The translations under genes were made by a program, and so were the position numbers. From Synechococcus sp. 1G10 (GTDB lineage: Bacteria > Cyanobacteriota > Cyanobacteriia > PCC-6307 > Cyanobiaceae), in the NCBI RefSeq assembly GCF_002252625.1, contig NZ_NQKW01000011.1:1-64000 (forward strand): a stretch of DNA of 64,000 nucleotides, in the 5' to 3' direction. Below the pieces are notes generated by a model. That model did no database searches. It saw only the letters and a list, made by a program, of their open reading frames with translations, and had not been told where the DNA came from. Below, in pieces: positions 46,131 through 56,302 of this stretch (position 1 is the stretch's first letter; the number at the start of each line of letters is the position of its first letter).

Positions 46131-46272
46131 GTAAACTTTAAATTTTATCTTTACCTATAATGGCGTAATCAACACCAATCAAGTGGCCCCGTTCTTGCAA
46201 TTTATTTCCGACAAGCCCGCAGGTGCCTTATGATCTCTTCATATTTGGTTTGTGGTTGACCTTCGGCGTGGC

Positions 46273-47259
46273 ATGGACAGCCCTAACCCCGAAAAGAAAC
46301 CCACAGAGCTGATCCTTCAGCGCTCCTATATCGATATAGATGATTTGGCTGCGAGCCTGGGTGCGCGTCGCTCCTTGCAGTTGATGCGTCTTGATATTCA
46401 GAGTTTCCAGGCCAATCTGACACTCGCGGAGTTCGATTCCTTCCAGCTGCTGGTGACAGAATCTGCCTGCCCCCTACATATCGTTGGCGATCGAGTCGGA
46501 GACTACCTCGATTTTGCCTGTATTCTGCGACCCGGAAAGGATCGGCCTGTCTCTCATAAGATACCCGTCAGCCTGGACATGCTGTTTGGCTTTGACCCCA
46601 GCCGGGGAGGAGACCTTGTCTTGCCGGCCAGTTGCAGAATGGCGGTGTTTCAAATCAAGCAAACAGTGTTTGAGGACTATTTGCAGATTATGAATCGATC
46701 AGATATTGATCAACGCTTCTTGTCAAGACATTGTATTCGCCTTCCAGCCGAGATGCCAGCCATCCGGGGCTATCTCAATCAGCTGCTCCATGTGAGCCAA
46801 CGCCATCCCCATCTTCTGCGTCAACCCCATCTGCAACGACTGGTGCTTGAAGACTTCCTGCAACTGTTGGTCAGCAGCTTGCCAGCTCCAACTCACAAAC
46901 AGTTCTTGTCCCCAAAGCCTTTTCGACGCGCTGAGCTTGTCGATCATGCCGTAACGCACATGAGAGCCAACGTTAGTCGAGCACTGACCCTCAAGGATCT
47001 CTGCATGGCATTGAGTACCAGCAGTCGAGCCCTTAATTATGGATTTAATGAGGTGTTTGGAACCAGCCCCATGGCCTACCTCAAATACTTGAGGTTGCAT
47101 AGTGTCCGCAGAGCCCTGCAGGCAGCGGATCCAAGCGAAGCCACCGTGTGGTCGATCTCCACGCAGTTCGGATTTTGGAGTAGAGGGCATTTTGCGAGTG
47201 CCTATGCTGAGCTGTTTGGCGAGACTCCCAGCGCAACATTGGCGAAGGCTCGGCTGTGA
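46273..47259 (+). CDS. AraC-family transcription regulator
   Basis: A 328-residue regulator. The C-terminal 100 residues hold two helix-turn-helix motifs (LTLKDLCMALSTSSRAL and TVWSISTQFGFWSRGHFASAY), the AraC pattern. The N-terminal 200 residues would sense a ligand. It is a paralogue of the regulator at 56180-57157, sharing the GFDPS block in the sensor half and the same DNA-binding architecture. The ATG at 46273 is preferred over a GTG 21 bases upstream. Targets unknown; nearby candidates are the divergent DUF1269 gene and the sulfatase genes. Confidence 0.85.
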   Translation: MDSPNPEKKPTELILQRSYIDIDDLAASLGARRSLQLMRLDIQSFQANLTLAEFDSFQLLVTESACPLHIVGDRVGDYLDFACILRPGKDRPVSHKIPVSLDMLFGFDPSRGGDLVLPASCRMAVFQIKQTVFEDYLQIMNRSDIDQRFLSRHCIRLPAEMPAIRGYLNQLLHVSQRHPHLLRQPHLQRLVLEDFLQLLVSSLPAPTHKQFLSPKPFRRAELVDHAVTHMRANVSRALTLKDLCMALSTSSRALNYGFNEVFGTSPMAYLKYLRLHSVRRALQAADPSEATVWSISTQFGFWSRGHFASAYAELFGETPSATLAKARL

Positions 47260-47461
47260 TTGTAGTACTTAAAGTATGGCTTTTAGCTGTCAAACTCTGA
47301 TCAATCTTAGTCCATACTGGAGTGATTGAATTCCTGCGAACCAGGCCGATTCTTCCAGTCTTGGCCGGGCCCACAGGGGCGCAATAAGTCAAGCAAGTGG
47401 ATGAATCTATGATTAGTTCTATAAATTAGCTCTCCACCCTTGAAGGCTCCTTGGGCGCTTC

Positions 47462-48166
47462 TCAGCCTGCCTGATTCAGCCACTTAACATAGGGGCTGCG
47501 GCGAACGTCGAAATAGTGCGACAACACCTGATACCAACTGAGCAGTGTCGTCACTAGCAGCGAGCCTGCAATCCGATCCATAATTCCAAGCGTCCACTCT
47601 CGAACAGCAGGATCTCTCAGCCCGCCCACCACAATGCCTCGAAAGGCTGGGAAGGTGGCTGTCAAGAGAAGGGTGGAGACGACGATGGAGAAGGCACCGA
47701 CGATGCTCTCCGCACGACGCTCGCGTAGCGCATTGAAAAAGCCCTTGGAGGTGATCGTACCAACGATATGTGATTGTCCTTTTGTGCTTAACAGGTACAC
47801 GTGTCTTTCGAAGCGAAGTCGCTTCGATCGCCTTAGGCCCCTCGATACGATATGCAGCCTGCCCACGATTTCTTCAACGCTGCTCATCAGACGTTCGGGA
47901 TCGTCGTTCACTAGTCGGAAGACGTAGCTGTTGTGTTCCGGATGACTGACAACACCCCCTGTTTTGGTGCGATAGTGTTGAATTGGATACTTGAGAGAGG
48001 CGCGGGCTGAGTTATTTTCAGCCTCTGACAGATTCTGCATGGCCTGCTCTGCTGCAGCAAGAAGGTCTAACTCCTCTGAATCGCTTGGCCACCAACTAGC
48101 TGCTAAAAGCAGCTCCTGGAGAGCCCTGGGTGCGACTGAAGTTGTGAGCGTCAGCCTGACTTGCAC
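47462..48166 (-). CDS. Membrane protein of unknown function
   Basis: A 234-residue protein. The first 140 residues are soluble, with basic runs (RGLRRSKRLRFERH), and two hydrophobic segments lie near the C-terminus (about 153-175 and 198-218). No signal peptide. I do not recognise the family. It stands alone between the AraC gene and the amphi-Trp gene. Confidence 0.5.
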   Translation of the reverse strand: MQVRLTLTTSVAPRALQELLLAASWWPSDSEELDLLAAAEQAMQNLSEAENNSARASLKYPIQHYRTKTGGVVSHPEHNSYVFRLVNDDPERLMSSVEEIVGRLHIVSRGLRRSKRLRFERHVYLLSTKGQSHIVGTITSKGFFNALRERRAESIVGAFSIVVSTLLLTATFPAFRGIVVGGLRDPAVREWTLGIMDRIAGSLLVTTLLSWYQVLSHYFDVRRSPYVKWLNQAG

Positions 48167-48320
48167 ATTACACCTCGGCTTCGGCCGACAATGACCTCAA
48201 GAGGAGGCGCGATGACTGATCCCGAGGCAATGCTCTGCCTATGGAATTCCACCTTTTTGCGCCGAGGATGCCTGTTCATTAGCCTGTCCATAGGCGGAGA
48301 AACTGATAATCAGAAGTAGC

Positions 48321-48545
48321 TCACTCTCTGGACCACTTCAGCTGAAACTCAATTTCTTCGTCTTCCTCCGAACGTTCGTGTTCAATGCTGAATTTGGCAC
48401 GAACTGGTACATAGATGCGCTCGCCTGCAATCTGGATCTCGAAGCGCTCTCCACTCTCAATGGCATCGGCCAGACGCCGAAGCTTGGCAACGACATCGGC
48501 CTTTGGGTAATCTTTCTCAACATCTCGTTGTGGCTTTTTACCCAT
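48321..48545 (-). CDS. Amphi-Trp domain protein
   Basis: A 74-residue protein with the amphi-Trp pattern: a basic start, a helix (AKLRRLADAIESG), then strands FEIQIAGERIYVPV and EIEFQLKWSRE. Small proteins of this type are widespread and of unknown function. The ATG at 48545 was chosen; an upstream ATG at 48683 would add a low-complexity leader. Confidence 0.7.
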   Translation of the reverse strand: MGKKPQRDVEKDYPKADVVAKLRRLADAIESGERFEIQIAGERIYVPVRAKFSIEHERSEEDEEIEFQLKWSRE

Positions 48546-48828
48546 TGTTCCAGTCTTTGATTGATTGTTTTGCGAAGACACGCTGCTCATCATTAATCGG
48601 TTCCAAGGACTAGACGACATGGATACTACACAAGAGTGCTGGGGCTGCTCATCTGTTTCAGCCAGTTTTGGCGCCATTACCACTTTGCTTGATGAGACCC
48701 CGCAACAGCTTCCCTTCCGTTAGCACAGCTCAGACTTGGAGGGAGGGTGTTCAAGTCTCCGAGGCTGAGTTAATGGGGTCAGATCAAGCTTTGGGTTGAT
48801 TAGGGTTCTGCTTGGAGCACTTGTTGTG

Positions 48829-50132
48829 ATGGCTCACACTCTGGCGCTGCTGGCAAGTTCCTCGCGTGTCGACGAGCTGCTCGACTGGCTCGCTCGTCAG
48901 ACGCCCTCACTTGCCGGCTTGCCCCTGCTGACCACCGCTGAGCTGGCCCAGCGGCTGCGGGCCGATTCCCGCACCGCCCAGCTGCCGGCCAAGGCGCTCG
49001 AGGCTGTTGACGCAGGTGGTGACGTCCAGCTGGCCGCCCGGGTTCTTACCGGTGAAGTGGCCCTGGTGGTGGCCTTTCTGGAGCCAGGATCGTCAGCGGG
49101 CACGCCTCCCGATGCACAACTCCTGATCCGCTCCTGTGACCTGGGCGCCGTGCCCCTGGCGCTCAACGCCGCCACCGCCGACCTGGCGCTGCGCGGCCTG
49201 GCCCATGGCCGGACGGCCTACCTGCTCTTCAACCCGGTGGCCGGCCAGGGGAATGCCAATGCCGATCTGGCCTTGATTCGCTCGATCCTCGAGCCTCAGG
49301 TTCTGGTCAACGTGCTGCTCACCCGGCCCGATGTGGATCCAGCCGAGCAGACGCGCGAGCTCGTCCACATCCTGCAAGCGCGGCCTGCCGGCGAACCCGG
49401 CAGCGCCATGATCGTGGCCTGCGGCGGCGACGGCACGGGTACGCTGTGGCGGGAGCGGTGGCCGGCACCGGCCTTCCCCTTGGTGTGATTCCCCGGGGCA
49501 CCGCCAACGCCTTCGCTTCGGCGCTGAGTATCCCCACCGACCTGATCGGCGCCTGCCACACAATCCTCGCGGGCCACACCCATGTGGTTGACGCCGCCCG
49601 CTGCAACGACGTGCCGATGACACTGCTGGCCGGGCTCGGCTTCGAGGCCGGGATGGTCGATCGGGCCACCCGTGAGCTCAAGACCATGCTCGGCCCCACC
49701 GCTTATCTGCTCGCCGGCGCCCAGCAGCTCGTCACCCAGCAGCCCTTCCAGGCCCGGATAGAGATCGACGGCGTCGTCACCGAGATGAAAGCCGCCGCCA
49801 TCACCGTGGCGAATGCGGCTCCCGCCACCTCCGTGCTGGCCCAGGGCTTTGGCCAGGTGATCCCCGACGACGGTCTGCTGGAGGTCACCATCGCCTCGCC
49901 CGCCAACCTGCTGCAGGGGTTCAACACCCTGGCCTCCCTGCTGGCCTCCGCCGTGGTGAAGTCGCCCACCAACCGCCCCGACCTGCTCTGCCTGCGCGTC
50001 GCATGCCTCACGATCAGCACCGATCCAGTTCAGAAGCTGGTGATCGACGGCGAGATGCTGGAGGCCGATCCTGTGACCTTCACCTGCCTGCCTGGCGCCC
50101 TCACCGTGTTCGCACCCCTGCTGATTCCGTGA
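48829..50132 (+). pseudogene. Frameshifted copy of MGS-like/lipid kinase fusion
   Basis: A paralogue of the gene at 407-1711. The first frame (48829-49488) covers the MGS-like domain, NPVAGQG and GGDGT and then ends at a stop. The homologous reading continues in another frame at 49446-50132, from AGAVAGTG and PRGTANAF to the end. Aligned with the first copy, one base is missing about 49434-49448, just after GGDGT. The kinase would be cut in half unless the shift is a sequencing error or is bypassed. As in copy 1, the MGS His-Asp pair is replaced (SS). The stop overlaps the next gene's GTG. Confidence 0.8.
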
Positions 50133-51700
50133 ACCTCGCCTCCGAGGCGGGCGTCGCCACCAAAATCTGCCGCATGGGGGCGCGGGTGCGCTGGGGCCAT
50201 CCCGAGTTCGCCCGCCTCGGTATCGATCCCTGTCGCCTGGCGCTCGAGGGGGATCCCGGCACCGCCGAGGCCTTCAGCTTTCTCGTGCTCGGCGACAGTG
50301 GCAGCGGCCGCCGCCGCCGCCACAGTCCCCAGCGCAAGGTGGCCGAACAGCTGCTCGCCCACGGCGCCGACGCCAGCTTCCTGCTGCACACCGGAGACGT
50401 TGTCTACCTGGTGGGATCGAGCGAGCAGTATCCCGAGAACTTCATCCGCCCCTACCGCGAGTGGATCGAGGGAGGCGACGACTGGCGTGGTCTCCGCTAC
50501 GACCAGCTCTTGTTCCGGGTGCCCTTCCTGCCGGTGCTCGGCAACCACGACTACTACGACCTCCCCTTTCCCCTGGGCCTGCTCTCCGGTCTAACGGCCC
50601 TACCCCGACGGCTTCTGGGTTCCTGGATCGATTCCGATGTGGGCTGGCACGGTTCCTTTGTTGGCCAGGCCTGGGCCAATGCCTTCATCGACGTGCTTGC
50701 CGCCGTGCCGGAGGCCCAGCTGGCCGGTCATCTCGAGCGCACCCGCAGCGCCACGGTGCAGGGCCGGCGCTGCCTGCTCTACCGCCCCGGGGCCTTCACC
50801 CGCCTGCCGCACCGCTACTACGCCGCTCGCTGGGCCGGGGTCGACGTCTTCGCGCTCGACTCCAACACCTTCAACGAACCGCTGTCGCCGCAGGCCAGCG
50901 CTGAAGTGGACGACCCAGCCCTGCTGCAATCGCGCCGCCACGACTTGGCGGCCAGGCGCTCCTCCCTGCTGCGCTCCCTGGCCGATCCCTGGTCAGCCGA
51001 TGACGACGACGATCTCCTTGATGACCGCCTCGCCGAGGCCGAACAGCTCGAGGAAGACATCCGCGACATCGACAAGCGCCTTGCCAGCGGCGCGGCCGCC
51101 CGTGCCGGCCAGTCGCCAGCGCTCGATCAGGAGCAGCTCGACTGGTTCGTGGAGGCCCTGGTGTCTTCCTGGCACGATCCGGCGGTGCGCGGGCGCCTGC
51201 TGGTGCTCCATCACCCGCCGGTGGTCACCGAGGCCAGCAAGTGGAATCAGGGCCAGACGCTGGCGGTGCGTCATCACCTGCGAATCGCCCTCGATCGGGT
51301 GGCGGCCGCGCTGGGTGAGCAGCACGGCGGCCGGCCCCTGCTGGATCTGGCCATCGCTGGCCATGCCCACTGCCTTGAAGTGCTGCGGGTGGGCCCGACG
51401 GGCCATGGCGATGCCGGCATCCCCTGGCTGATCTGCGGCGGCAGTGGCTACAGCCTGCGCCGGCAGCGACCGGAAGGACCTGTGCTGCGGGAGGGTCCGC
51501 CCAGCGCCGTCCGGGAGCTGGCCCGCTCCAGCTTGTTTCTGGGTCGCAGCGGGCATGGTTCAGCCCTGTGCCGCTCCTACTCCGCCGTGCGCGTCGATGT
51601 GGAGGCAGGCACGCCCTTTCGGCTCAGCGTCACGCCCCTGGTGGCGGAGCGGACCCAGGGCCGCTGGCGCTCCCATCGCCTGCCGTCGTTCGCGCCCTGA
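50129..51700 (+). CDS. Calcineurin-like metallophosphoesterase, second copy
   Basis: A 523-residue protein, paralogue of the gene at 1708-3285 along the whole length. GDSG, HTGD, GNHDYYDL, LHHPPVV and GHAHCLEV are all present, so the active site is intact. By eye about three quarters of the residues are the same in the first half. The charged middle segment differs most. The GTG start overlaps the stop of the broken kinase gene. It is likely functional even though its partner gene is frameshifted. Confidence 0.85.
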   Translation: MNLASEAGVATKICRMGARVRWGHPEFARLGIDPCRLALEGDPGTAEAFSFLVLGDSGSGRRRRHSPQRKVAEQLLAHGADASFLLHTGDVVYLVGSSEQYPENFIRPYREWIEGGDDWRGLRYDQLLFRVPFLPVLGNHDYYDLPFPLGLLSGLTALPRRLLGSWIDSDVGWHGSFVGQAWANAFIDVLAAVPEAQLAGHLERTRSATVQGRRCLLYRPGAFTRLPHRYYAARWAGVDVFALDSNTFNEPLSPQASAEVDDPALLQSRRHDLAARRSSLLRSLADPWSADDDDDLLDDRLAEAEQLEEDIRDIDKRLASGAAARAGQSPALDQEQLDWFVEALVSSWHDPAVRGRLLVLHHPPVVTEASKWNQGQTLAVRHHLRIALDRVAAALGEQHGGRPLLDLAIAGHAHCLEVLRVGPTGHGDAGIPWLICGGSGYSLRRQRPEGPVLREGPPSAVRELARSSLFLGRSGHGSALCRSYSAVRVDVEAGTPFRLSVTPLVAERTQGRWRSHRLPSFAP

Positions 51701-52065
51701 TCCACGGCAAGAGCGAGACATCCATCAGGCGCCAGGTTGACCGACTGATGTCTGCATGAAACTTCAAACCAACACTGCAAACGCCACCAACATTGCGCAA
51801 CCGTGCTGATGGATTCCGCCAAGAGTGAATGGATTGGCAGCTGACGCTCGGTGCGTTTCATGGCGGGTTCGCCAGACCAGCCGCAGGCCGCTTGGGAGGC
51901 TTCAGAGCCACTCATGACTGTTCGTGCCTGACAAGCGAAGAGAGGTATATTCCAGATGGCCGTCTCATGAGAGAACAGGCCAGATGCTTGATTCGAAAAT
52001 GGCAACTTACGCTAGTTGTCCAAGCAGGGCCAAAGTTTTTATCCCGAATCCTGAATCACAACGAC
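51701..52065. other. Gap without a supported gene
   Basis: 365 bases between the phosphoesterase and the BASS-type transporter. Open frames exist, but none shows a family motif. A+T content rises toward the right-hand end, from about 51940. I see no tRNA and no clear terminator; it may hold the promoter of the transporter pair. Confidence 0.4.
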
Positions 52066-52947
52066 ATGAAAGATGCTATTCAAGTGATCGCAGACCTCAG
52101 CAGTCTGGTATTTGTGGTTGGCACAATGCTATCGCTGGGGCTGAGTCTGACCCTGCGGCAAATTTTGCATCCGCTGCAAAGCACTGGTTTCGTGATGAGA
52201 ATTCTAGTGGCAAACTTTGTGTTGGTACCATTGTTAGCCTACCTGCTGAAGAGCTTTATTCCACTTGATCCATCCGCAACGATTGGCCTGATTTTGCTGG
52301 CAACAGCCGCAGGAGCACCGATCCTGCCGAAATTGGCAGAAGCATCCAAAAGTGATGTGCCCCTGAGCGCAGGCCTTATGGTTCTGCTGGCGGTGGCATC
52401 AATTTTGTACATGCCAATCGTTATCCCATTGCTACTGCCAGGAGTGCAAGTAGCTCCAATGGATATGGCTGGTTCGCTGATCAACATGATGCTGGTTCCT
52501 TTGGTAATTGGCCTGATCATTCATGCCCGCTACAGAAACGTTGCTGATTCGATACAACCTTATATGGCCCAGGCATCGAGCACCAGCTTGATCGCCTTAG
52601 TGGTGTTGCTGGCTGGCCTTAACGCCAGGAGCTTTGTGGCAACAATTGGCAGTGGGATCATCGCTGCGTTGTTAATCATGATCGCTGTTTCCTGGGTAAT
52701 TGGCTACGGGTTAGCAGGGCAATCGCGCGATGCGAAACTGGTGTCTGGATTCGCAACAGCAAAGCGCAATTTTGCCGCCGCTATGGTGGTCGCAGCTGCG
52801 AACTTTAGTGATGATCCCAAGGTTCTTACGATCGTTTTACTTGGCGCCATGTTGATGATTGCGATCCTGATGGTAGCCGCTCAGGAAATCGGTAGAAGTA
52901 CAACAAGGCTAGACGGAAAGATGCGCGCGGAGGAGGCAACAGTCTGA
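52066..52947 (+). CDS. BASS-type (bile acid:sodium symporter-like) transporter
   Basis: A 293-residue membrane protein with about nine hydrophobic segments. It starts SLVFVVGTMLSLGLSLTL, and the later ATAAGAPILPKLAEASKSD and FATAKRNFAAAMVVAAANF contain the GxP and conserved Asn/Phe blocks seen in the BASS superfamily. Members move organic anions with sodium; the substrate here is unknown. The gene is A+T-richer than its neighbours. It precedes the SulP gene by 29 bases, so they are probably one transcript. The ATG at 52066 was chosen because the first helix follows. Confidence 0.65.
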   Translation: MKDAIQVIADLSSLVFVVGTMLSLGLSLTLRQILHPLQSTGFVMRILVANFVLVPLLAYLLKSFIPLDPSATIGLILLATAAGAPILPKLAEASKSDVPLSAGLMVLLAVASILYMPIVIPLLLPGVQVAPMDMAGSLINMMLVPLVIGLIIHARYRNVADSIQPYMAQASSTSLIALVVLLAGLNARSFVATIGSGIIAALLIMIAVSWVIGYGLAGQSRDAKLVSGFATAKRNFAAAMVVAAANFSDDPKVLTIVLLGAMLMIAILMVAAQEIGRSTTRLDGKMRAEEATV

Positions 52948-52976
52948 TTAAGTTCTTTTGAATACCAGGTCCATAG

Positions 52977-54680
52977 TTGATCAAAAACCCTTTCCCCATC
53001 CCTGTGAAGCTTCCTTTCCAAAGACGAGGATTGTTCAATCCAGCAACGATTCGCGAAGACCTCAGTGCTGGATTGGTGCTGGGAATTCAGAGCATTCCCG
53101 ATGGCCTGGCCTGCGGACTGCTTGCCATGGTGAATCCGGTTTACGGGCTGTACAGCTACATGACAGCTGTCTTCACGGGGGCCTTCTTCACCAGCTCAGT
53201 CTTCACCTCCGTCCAGGCCACCTCCACGATGGCGTTGATCATCGCCAACGTTCCTGCCGTGACGCAGGCGCAGAGCCCCAACATCCCGCTGTTCACTCTG
53301 GCCGTGCTCACCGGAGTGCTGATGCTCACAGCAGGCCTGTTCAAGCTAGGCAGCCTGGTTCGTTTCGTGCCGAATTCAGTCATGGTCGGCTTCATCAATG
53401 CCGTGGCTCTGCTGATCGTGCTGGGTCAACTTGATAGCTTCACCGGTTACCAAAGCACAGGGCCAAACCGCGTCGTCAGAGCGTTTGATATCTCACGCAA
53501 TTTCGACCAGATTCATGTGCCGACGCTCGTTATCGGCGTATTGACGATCATCCTGATTCTCACCCTGGAGCAGACACGGCTCAATGCCCTGGGCATGGTG
53601 GTGGCCATCTTCTTCGCCTCGCTGGTCGTGCCCCTGGCTGGAGCGGACAAGGTTCAACTGGCCCGCGATGTGGCCAACATTCCCAACTCCTTGCCAACTC
53701 CCATCCTTCCCTCGCTCCAGCTCGTTCCCGACCTGCTCATCTCCGCGCTGGCGCTGACGTTCGTGGGGTTGGTGCAGGGTGCCGGCATCAGTGCCTCGAT
53801 TCCCAATCCCGATGGCCACTCTCCCGATGCCTCAGGTGATTTCGTCGGCCAGGGGGTGGCGGGGATTGTCGCTGGACTGTTCCAAGGGATGCCCGTCGGG
53901 TCCTCGATGTCTGCCACATCGCTGGTGGTCGCTGCGGGTGCCCGCTCGCGCCTGGCCAACATTTTCGCCGGCGTCGTGATCGCCCTCAGCATTGTCTTTT
54001 TCGGGCGTCTGGTGGGCTTGATCGCCATGCCCGCCCTGGCAGGGCTCCTGATCGTCATCGGCTTCCGCACGCTGAAGCTCAGCCAACTGACCAACGTCTG
54101 GAAGACCGGACTGACCCAGCAGGTGGTGATGCTGATCACGTTCATCGCCTGCTTGCTGATTTCGCTTCAGTACGCCGTGCTGATCGGCGTTGGTCTGGCG
54201 ATGCTCCTGTTCGTGAACAGAAATTCAAATCAGGTACGGGTGGTTGCCTGGCAGCTGGAGCCTGGCCAGCTCCCCCGGGAAGTGGCGCCGCCCAAGGAGG
54301 TGCCCGGAGGGCAGGTGACGATACTTGTACCCTATGGCAGTCTATTTTATGCGGCTGCACCCGTATTCAATGAGCAGTTACCAAAGGTGACCGAAGATTC
54401 ACGCTACGCAGTGATCATTTTGAGTTTAAGAAGCGAAACTGAGCTTGGCAGCACCTTTCTGGGGGTGCTCAACCAATACGGCGAAGCCTTGCGTCAGCAG
54501 AAGAGCCTACTCATGCTGGCGGGTGTGGCACCCACGATCAAGCAGCAACTGGCGCGGACCGGCATGTTGCGGTCGCTGGGTCGTGACAACGTCTTCCTCT
54601 GTGACTCGATCATCGGTCAAAGCCTGCAGGAGGCGATAGACGCCGCTGAGACCTGGATCGCTGCCCGTTCAGAACCGTAG
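52977..54680 (+). CDS. SulP-family anion transporter with STAS domain
   Basis: A 567-residue protein from a TTG start. About ten to twelve membrane segments are followed by a soluble STAS-like domain from about residue 440. The N-terminal AGLVLGIQSIPDGLACGLLA and the later QGMPVGSSMSATSLVVAAG are SulP signature regions. The family moves sulfate, bicarbonate or other anions. Its place in a sulfatase island makes sulfate a sensible guess, but bicarbonate uptake is a common role of SulP in cyanobacteria and cannot be excluded. It follows the BASS-type gene after 29 bases. Confidence 0.88.
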   Translation: MIKNPFPIPVKLPFQRRGLFNPATIREDLSAGLVLGIQSIPDGLACGLLAMVNPVYGLYSYMTAVFTGAFFTSSVFTSVQATSTMALIIANVPAVTQAQSPNIPLFTLAVLTGVLMLTAGLFKLGSLVRFVPNSVMVGFINAVALLIVLGQLDSFTGYQSTGPNRVVRAFDISRNFDQIHVPTLVIGVLTIILILTLEQTRLNALGMVVAIFFASLVVPLAGADKVQLARDVANIPNSLPTPILPSLQLVPDLLISALALTFVGLVQGAGISASIPNPDGHSPDASGDFVGQGVAGIVAGLFQGMPVGSSMSATSLVVAAGARSRLANIFAGVVIALSIVFFGRLVGLIAMPALAGLLIVIGFRTLKLSQLTNVWKTGLTQQVVMLITFIACLLISLQYAVLIGVGLAMLLFVNRNSNQVRVVAWQLEPGQLPREVAPPKEVPGGQVTILVPYGSLFYAAAPVFNEQLPKVTEDSRYAVIILSLRSETELGSTFLGVLNQYGEALRQQKSLLMLAGVAPTIKQQLARTGMLRSLGRDNVFLCDSIIGQSLQEAIDAAETWIAARSEP

Positions 54681-55123
54681 CCTGGCTCGAAAGGAACATC
54701 CCCGCTGCAGAACTCCTGCATGGCCTCATCAACGAACCTATCGAGACCAGGTCTGATGGCAGGCAACAGGAAGGGATTGGTTCACTCTGTCGACGTACCC
54801 TCACCAGCAGCACCCTGATGTCGTGGGGAACGGACTCCATTGCGGCTCGGATCGACTGAAACGCAGCTTTTCCCCGCACACCCGAGGTGGTCATCGGCGC
54901 CATCGCCACGAGTGGGGACCTCAGTTGCTTCCCTTGGTGGGAGTCGAAGGTGCGGCCCTGTGCTTCATGGCCGTGATGGTGGTGATCTTCCTGGTCATCT
55001 CTATGGACAGCCCCGACCTGGCCTGCGTTGAGTCCCTGAGTGAACGGGCCGCGCCGCCAACAGTCACCCCTTGAAAGAGAGGCGGCATCATGTCCACAGA
55101 ACAGAAATCACCTAGGCGCCGCC
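54681..55123. other. Gap with a possible short membrane peptide
   Basis: 443 bases between the SulP gene and the HAD-type phosphatase. A plus-strand frame (54823-55074, 83 codons) contains one strongly hydrophobic stretch (ALCFMAVMVVIFLVISM). It could be a small membrane protein or a remnant; I see no ribosome site or family, so it is not listed as a gene. Nothing else stands out. Confidence 0.35.
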
Positions 55124-56302
55124 ATGAGTAGAGGGTTAAGCCGTCGGTGGCTGCTGGGTGCCGCACTCGGACTGCCAATGGTTGCCAACCTTGCCGCTTC
55201 CGGGCGGCAACGGCATCCAGATCAGCCAACGGTCGACTCCCTGTTGACCAACCCACTGCCTTCGTGGAAACAGGGGAAAGCCAAGCAACGGATCTTCGCC
55301 TTCATCGAGGCCGTGACCATCCCAGGAAGCCCCAGCTTCGTGCCGCCGGCTGAGCGCATCGCCGTGTTCGACAACGACGGCACGCTCTGGTCGGAACAGC
55401 CGATGTACGTGCAGCTGGCCTTTGCGATCGAGCGGGCCCGCGCCCTGGTGGCCCAGCAACCCGAACTGGCCAGCAATCCGGTGCTTGCCGCGGCCTCCGC
55501 GGCCGGAAACGGCGAGGCGGTGCTGACCATGGGCACCAAAGGCCTGCTCGAGCTGGTGGCACTCACCCATGCCGGCATGAGCACCGAGGTGTTCCGGGAT
55601 CTGGTGCGCGAGTGGCTCGATGGCGCCTGCCACCCGAGCCTGAAGCGTCCCTACACCACCCTTACCTACAAACCGATGCGGGAGCTCCTCGACTACCTGC
55701 GCGCCAACGGCTTTCGCACCTACATCGTGTCCGGTGGTGGCGTGGAGTTCATGCGGGTGTTCAGCGAAGAGGTCTACGGAGTCCCCCCCGAGCAGGTGAT
55801 CGGCTCGACCGTGGGCAGCCAATACAGCAACCGGGCCGGCCTGCCGGTGATCCTGCGCAAGCCCGAGGTTCAGGTGATCAACGACCACGCGATCAAACCG
55901 GTGATGATCGAACAGGTGATCGGCCGCCGGCCCATCGCCGCTTTCGGCAACTCCGACGGCGACTTCGAGATGCTGGAGTGGACCACCAGCCAGCCGGGAG
56001 AGCGTCTGGGGGTGATCATTCACCACGATGACCCGGAGCGGGAGGTGGCCTACGACAGCCAGTCCTCCTTCGGCCGCCTCGATCGGGGGCTGCGGGAAGC
56101 CTCGCGGCGAGGCTGGTCGGTGGTGTCCATGCGCGACGACTGGGCCCAGGTGTTCGCCGCCCCTCCGGCTTCAACCGGATCAGACGGAGCCGGAGGGGCC
56201 AACCGCTGTGAGCGTGGCGCTGGGCAACTCCCCGAACAACCGGCGGTAATCCCGGGCGAAGTGCCCCGGATTGAGGAAGCCCCAGCGGGCCGCCAGCCCT
56301 GA
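55124..56302 (+). CDS. Exported HAD-family phosphatase
   Basis: A 392-residue haloacid-dehalogenase-type phosphatase. The nucleophile motif is IAVFDNDGTLW, motif II is in TYIVSGGG and motif III in AFGNSDGDFEM. The N-terminus carries a twin-arginine-like SRRWLLGAALGL, so it is probably exported. It resembles phosphoserine-phosphatase-like exported hydrolases; the substrate is unknown. The last 40 residues are low-complexity and overlap the AraC gene on the other strand by 123 bases. The ATG at 55124 was chosen because the signal follows. Confidence 0.8.
   Translation: MSRGLSRRWLLGAALGLPMVANLAASGRQRHPDQPTVDSLLTNPLPSWKQGKAKQRIFAFIEAVTIPGSPSFVPPAERIAVFDNDGTLWSEQPMYVQLAFAIERARALVAQQPELASNPVLAAASAAGNGEAVLTMGTKGLLELVALTHAGMSTEVFRDLVREWLDGACHPSLKRPYTTLTYKPMRELLDYLRANGFRTYIVSGGGVEFMRVFSEEVYGVPPEQVIGSTVGSQYSNRAGLPVILRKPEVQVINDHAIKPVMIEQVIGRRPIAAFGNSDGDFEMLEWTTSQPGERLGVIIHHDDPEREVAYDSQSSFGRLDRGLREASRRGWSVVSMRDDWAQVFAAPPASTGSDGAGGANRCERGAGQLPEQPAVIPGEVPRIEEAPAGRQP

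Noticed and set aside
47268-47330. Inverted pair AGTATGG / CCATACT after the first AraC gene
   Set aside because: Seven bases with a long spacer and no T-run; likely chance.
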